Shown here: one piece after another, positions 63,931-64,000 of the stretch
Numbering within the stretch: the stretch's first letter is position 1
Layout: the number at the start of each line of letters is the position of its first letter
NCBI GenBank assembly: GCA_910576385.1
Contig: CAJTIR010000011.1
Span: 51,703-115,702, forward strand
DNA: 64,000 bases
Direction: 5' to 3'
Origin: Lachnospiraceae bacterium
GTDB taxonomy: Bacteria; Bacillota; Clostridia; Lachnospirales; Lachnospiraceae
Program-made: the position numbers and the translations under genes
The notes under the pieces: model-generated
Databases searched by the model: none
Seen by the model: the letters and a program-made list of their open reading frames with translations, nothing else
Told to the model about the DNA's origin: nothing

Positions 63931-64000
63931 TTATTTCACTTCATCTTTACCGGGCTTCCGGCAGTTCGCAGGAAGATTCGGTGACCAGGGGAGCAGGTCA
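63931..64000 (-). CDS. possible 3' end of an unidentified gene
   Basis: An open minus-strand frame enters from the right edge and stops at 63931, giving DLLPWSPNLPANCRKPGKDE then VK. Only 22 codons are seen; no family assigned. The base composition is GC-richer than the XRE gene. Confidence 0.3.
   Translation of the reverse strand, partial: DLLPWSPNLPANCRKPGKDEVK

Overview
The window looks like the chromosome of a low-GC gut Firmicute, most likely a member of the Lachnospiraceae (Clostridia). Supporting signs are AGGAGG-type ribosome binding sites, sugar ABC operons without their own ATPase, EFR1-type ferredoxin, rubrerythrin, iron alcohol dehydrogenase, GH42 beta-galactosidase, CotH/Big2 surface protein and fragments of Tn916-like elements. 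This taxonomic call is an inference from gene content; no rRNA or tRNA gene is present.

Layout. 1-7.3 kb: a minus-strand sugar ABC operon (propeller/solute-binding fusion lipoprotein, two permeases, then an HlyD-like adaptor running off the left edge) diverges from an OmpR-type response regulator. The partner kinase is broken by an internal deletion. The shared promoter region carries two symmetric pairs of a TTAGAG box. 7.2-18.8 kb: housekeeping and repair genes (RdgB/HAM1-like, SWIM-SNF2 helicase, zinc phospholipase C-like protein, D-2-hydroxyacid dehydrogenase, histidine phosphatase, SbcCD, patatin). 19.1-25 kb: a 1472-residue CotH/Big2 surface protein, a cloverleaf-like repeat, a probable type I toxin-antitoxin locus and small ORFs. 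25-28.1 kb: DUF1275 protein, an MFS exporter behind a 12-codon leader peptide with two competing hairpins, and a bacterial PARG-like macrodomain protein. 28.3-33.6 kb: a large zinc-ribbon protein of unknown function, GH42 beta-galactosidase and an AT-rich tandem repeat. 33.8-38.2 kb: HAD phosphatase, EFR1 ferredoxin and a group of immunity-like orphans (SUKH-like, DUF4303-like). 38.4-49.8 kb: trigger-factor-like lipoprotein, rubrerythrin, alcohol dehydrogenase, MarR regulator plus citrate synthase, a class A penicillin-binding protein, and a second nuclease/ATPase pair of YhaO/YhaN type. 50-54.2 kb: a second structured repeat, then a hybrid histidine kinase translationally coupled to an orphan solute-binding lipoprotein.

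55-62.3 kb holds what I consider the most unusual system: a six-gene minus-strand operon. It encodes a Cys-rich DUF6485 protein, a solute-binding/permease fusion, an ABC ATPase, two paralogous glutamate-symporter-family proteins (one frameshifted) and a stand-alone cyclic-nucleotide-binding-domain protein. The ABC ATPase (C-terminus) and both symporters (N-terminus) carry what looks like the same roughly 120-residue domain. It resembles RsbW/SpoIIAB-type GHKL ATPases but lacks the N-box Asn. I infer a two-transporter uptake system with a common regulatory domain.

62.5-64 kb: debris of an integrative element (truncated integrase joined to a second fragment, frameshifted excisionase) next to an intact XRE regulator.
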